From positions 1 to 56,044 of the forward strand of contig JAUCGL010000011.1 in assembly GCA_030378105.1 (NCBI GenBank): a stretch of 56,044 nt of DNA. Direction: 5' to 3'. The translations under genes and the position numbers were made by a program. The notes under the pieces were generated by a model that had not been told where the DNA came from, ran no database searches, and saw only the letters and a list, made by a program, of their open reading frames with translations. The number at the start of each line of letters is the position of its first letter. Positions within the stretch are counted from its first letter, which is position 1. Positions 54,022 through 56,044 of this stretch are shown here, in pieces. The DNA is from Candidatus Halobeggiatoa sp. HSG11 (lineage in GTDB: Bacteria > Pseudomonadota > Gammaproteobacteria > Beggiatoales > Beggiatoaceae).

Positions 54022-55001
54022 GTAATTATACTTTAAAAAACAATGTTATATTAGCTCCGATGGCTGGTATAACGGACAGCCCATTTCGGCGTTTATGTAA
54101 GGAAATGGGTGCTGGAATGACAGTCTCAGAGATGGTTTCATCGAATTCTTTGCTGTGGGGTAGCACTAAAACTTTACGTCGTGCTTGTCATGATGGTACA
54201 GACTCAGCTCATTGGGTACAAATTTTAGGAGCCGATCCCAAATTGTTGGCTAAAGCTGCCCAGCATAATGTTGATAATGGAGCTGAAATTATTGATATTA
54301 ATATGGGCTGTCCAGCTAAAAAAGTTTGTAATACAATGGCTGGTTCTGCCTTGCTTAAAGATGAAAATTTGGTTGCTGATATATTGGAAACAGTGGTGAA
54401 TTCTGTTGAAGTCCCGGTTACTTTAAAAATTCGTACTGGTTGGGATAAAGAGCATCGTAATGGGTTGCGGATTGCGAAGATAGCAGAGCAGGCTGGAATA
54501 CAAGCTTTATCTGTACACGGGCGTACTCGGGCTTGTAAATTCACTGGTGAGGCGGAATATGATACTATCGCAAATATTAAAGCAAATAGTAGTATTCCTA
54601 TAATTGCTAATGGTGATATTGACAGTCCAGAAAAGGCTAAATATGTGTTAGATTATACTGATGCAGATGGAATTATGATAGGGAGAGCTGCCTTTGGGCG
54701 GCCATGGTTATTTCAAGAAATAGTTCATTATTTACAAACTGGAACCAAATTACCTAGTCCAACTGTACAAGAAATTCGTGATATATTATTGAAACATTTG
54801 GAAAGTTTATATCAATTTTATGGAGAATATACTGGAATAAGGATGGCACGTAAGCATTTATCTTGGTATAGTAAAAGACAACGGAATGGGGCTGCATTTC
54901 GTAATGTTATCAACCGAGTAGATACAAGTACCGAACAAATAAGTTTAACTAAAGAGTTTTTTGCTCGTTCTGCAGCAGCTTCAGAAGTAGTCGGAAATTA
55001 A
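54012..55001 (+). CDS. dusB: tRNA-dihydrouridine synthase B
   Basis: 329 residues, normal length. FMN-dependent enzyme reducing uridine in the tRNA D-loop. LAPMAGITDSPFRRLCKEMG, VSEMVSSNSLLW, INMGCPAKKVCNTMAGSAL with catalytic Cys, LKIRTGWD, LSVHGRTRACKFTGEA, PIIANGDI and DGIMIGRAAFGRPW are all typical of DusB. It overlaps the GST gene by 10 bp. In enterobacteria and pseudomonads dusB is followed by fis; here only non-coding DNA (55002-55226) and an unrelated DUF262 gene follow. Confidence 0.97.
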   Translation: MQIGNYTLKNNVILAPMAGITDSPFRRLCKEMGAGMTVSEMVSSNSLLWGSTKTLRRACHDGTDSAHWVQILGADPKLLAKAAQHNVDNGAEIIDINMGCPAKKVCNTMAGSALLKDENLVADILETVVNSVEVPVTLKIRTGWDKEHRNGLRIAKIAEQAGIQALSVHGRTRACKFTGEAEYDTIANIKANSSIPIIANGDIDSPEKAKYVLDYTDADGIMIGRAAFGRPWLFQEIVHYLQTGTKLPSPTVQEIRDILLKHLESLYQFYGEYTGIRMARKHLSWYSKRQRNGAAFRNVINRVDTSTEQISLTKEFFARSAAASEVVGN

Positions 55002-55226
55002 ATGCTATTCAGCTAAAAACTTAAATTGATTTAATTAAGCTTAAGTTAAAGCCTCATTTCATAACTTTAAAAACTGTCTGAACCATTGAATTATAGCAAA
55101 TTATATTGGTTGACATAATAAAACCTCGTGTGTAATAATTAATCTATTGCTGGATTACACTTTGCTAATCCAGCTTAAATATGCAAAAAAATATTATGGA
55201 TAAACTTAAATAAGGTATTGTTTTTA

Positions 55227-55934
55227 ATGGAAGAAAATGAATTAGAAGGTGAAGATAGTTCTGAAAGTATTTATCCAAATGCAACGGTTAAAATATCTAA
55301 AGAGCAGCTTAGTATTTTTGAACTAAAAAGAGAATATGAAACATACAAAACCATTATTATAGCACCTGATTTTCAAAGAGAGGACATATGGATTCATAAA
55401 CAACAATATGAATTAATTGAGTCTATTTTAATGGGTATTCCTATTCCAATAATGTACTTTTTTGAGGATAAAGAAGGCAAGAGACAAGTTGTTGACGGAA
55501 GACAAAGATTAACAACTGTGTTTGAATTTATGAATAATGAATTTGCCCTCAAGAATCTGAAAATACTGCAAGAACAAAATGGTAAAAAATTTGATGATTT
55601 AGAACCTATTTTACAAGGTACAGTGGAAAGATACCAATTTTTAATCTATGTTATTCAACCCCCAACACCTGAAAATGTAAAATTCGATATTTTTGATAGA
55701 GTTAATCGTAGTGGTACAAAATTAAATCATCAAGAAATGCGTAATGCTTTGTATCAAGGTAATACCACGGATTTATTAAATAAATTAGTTGAATTAGAAT
55801 GTTTTAAACAAGCTACTGGTAATGGTATAAGTAACACTAGAATGAAAGATAAATATATAGTTTTAAGATTTTTATCTTTTTATATATTATACAATGAATT
55901 TTGGATGAGTAATAATATAGGACTTACGCATTGA
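55227..55934 (+). pseudogene. DUF262 (GmrSD/ParB-like nuclease) gene truncated by a MITE
   Basis: About 230 residues from ATG 55227 (a TTG at 55218 also possible). DUF262 signs: FELKREYETYKTIIIAPDFQ, LIESILMGIPIPIMYFFED, the DGxxR catalytic motif as VVDGRQRLTTVFEF, and IFDRVNRSGTKLNHQEMRNA. DUF262 proteins are ParB-like NTPases, as in the GmrS half of type IV restriction systems. From 55918 the frame enters family B repeat sequence and stops six codons later at 55934. The C-terminal part is lost or lies beyond the element. Confidence 0.85.
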
Positions 55935-56044
55935 CAAGACAAACATTTAATGAAACCGTTTAAATATCGTTCCCAAACTCTTGTTTGGGAACGCACTGCT
56001 TAAGAAGCTCCGCTTCGTGCGTTAACAATGATATATTTTATCCC
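55918..56044. repeat. MITE family B, truncated by the window end
   Basis: Starts TAGGACTTACGCATTGACAA and runs as the reverse complement of the right half of 50102-50359, then off the window. It interrupts the DUF262 reading frame. Confidence 0.85.

Overview
The window looks like a piece of a repeat-rich, AT-rich gammaproteobacterial genome of the large sulfur bacteria (Beggiatoa/Thiomargarita type, Thiotrichales). This placement is an inference. It rests on gammaproteobacterial housekeeping genes (rho behind a thioredoxin gene, murC, lpxB, dusB, apaH, rseC), low GC, an A/V-type ATPase gene pair, a 2-oxoacid:ferredoxin oxidoreductase, many sensory/c-di-GMP proteins, and a heavy load of decayed insertion sequences, MITE-like palindromes and toxin-antitoxin (TA) genes. 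No rRNA, tRNA or CRISPR array was seen. Many core genes stand alone, away from their usual partners (hisE, murC, lpxB, a sdhB/frdB-type gene, fetB, ATPase K/F), which fits extensive repeat-driven shuffling.

Layout. 1-9.7 kb: IS66 relic, a periplasmic-binding-protein/pentameric-ligand-gated-channel fusion, the split glycine decarboxylase gcvPA-gcvPB, a dCache chemoreceptor, a structured GC-rich island and an IS630 relic. 9.7-20.3 kb: CHASE-PAS-PAS-GGDEF-EAL protein with an HD phosphohydrolase, trxA (CMPC active site), rho with a probable structured leader, a GT2 glycosyltransferase, an orphan BrnA antitoxin, rseC, an IS66 relic split by a palindromic element, and mtnA. 20.3-22.3 kb: orphan ATPase F and K subunit genes beside broken epimerase and lipA remnants and nested MITEs. 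22.3-28.1 kb: double-Cache membrane sensor, SYLF-hisE-HIT overlapping cluster, Fe-S subunit gene, murC. 28.1-31.3 kb: TA/transposase island. 31.4-38.0 kb: a five-gene operon (see below). 38.1-41 kb: korAB. 41.4-55 kb: class III cyclase-like protein, lpxB, TgpA transglutaminase plus hybrid histidine kinase, a lipoprotein, fetB, apaH, a GST fusion and dusB. 55.2 kb to the end: a DUF262 gene cut off by a MITE.

The most interesting locus is 31447-37989. Five genes on the minus strand lie end to end, with three overlaps and two gaps of 2 and 13 bases. They encode a nucleosidase/phosphorylase-domain protein with an inactive-STAND-like C-terminus, a MoxR AAA+ ATPase, an antitoxin, a PIN toxin, and a 1087-residue vWA-like multi-spanning membrane protein. 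It resembles the published MoxR/vWA-centred ternary conflict systems, but carries a toxin-antitoxin pair between the ATPase and the vWA gene. The second standout is the 752-residue protein at 1087-3345, in which an amino-acid-receptor-like periplasmic binding domain is fused to a complete Cys-loop-type (pro-loop) channel.

Repeats explain much of the non-coding space. At least three MITE families recur: a 91-105 bp element (three copies), a ~258 bp element with perfect 20-bp ends (four copies or parts), and palindromes built on AAACCT/AGGTTT. Several can be caught in the act, with target duplications, nesting and truncated genes.
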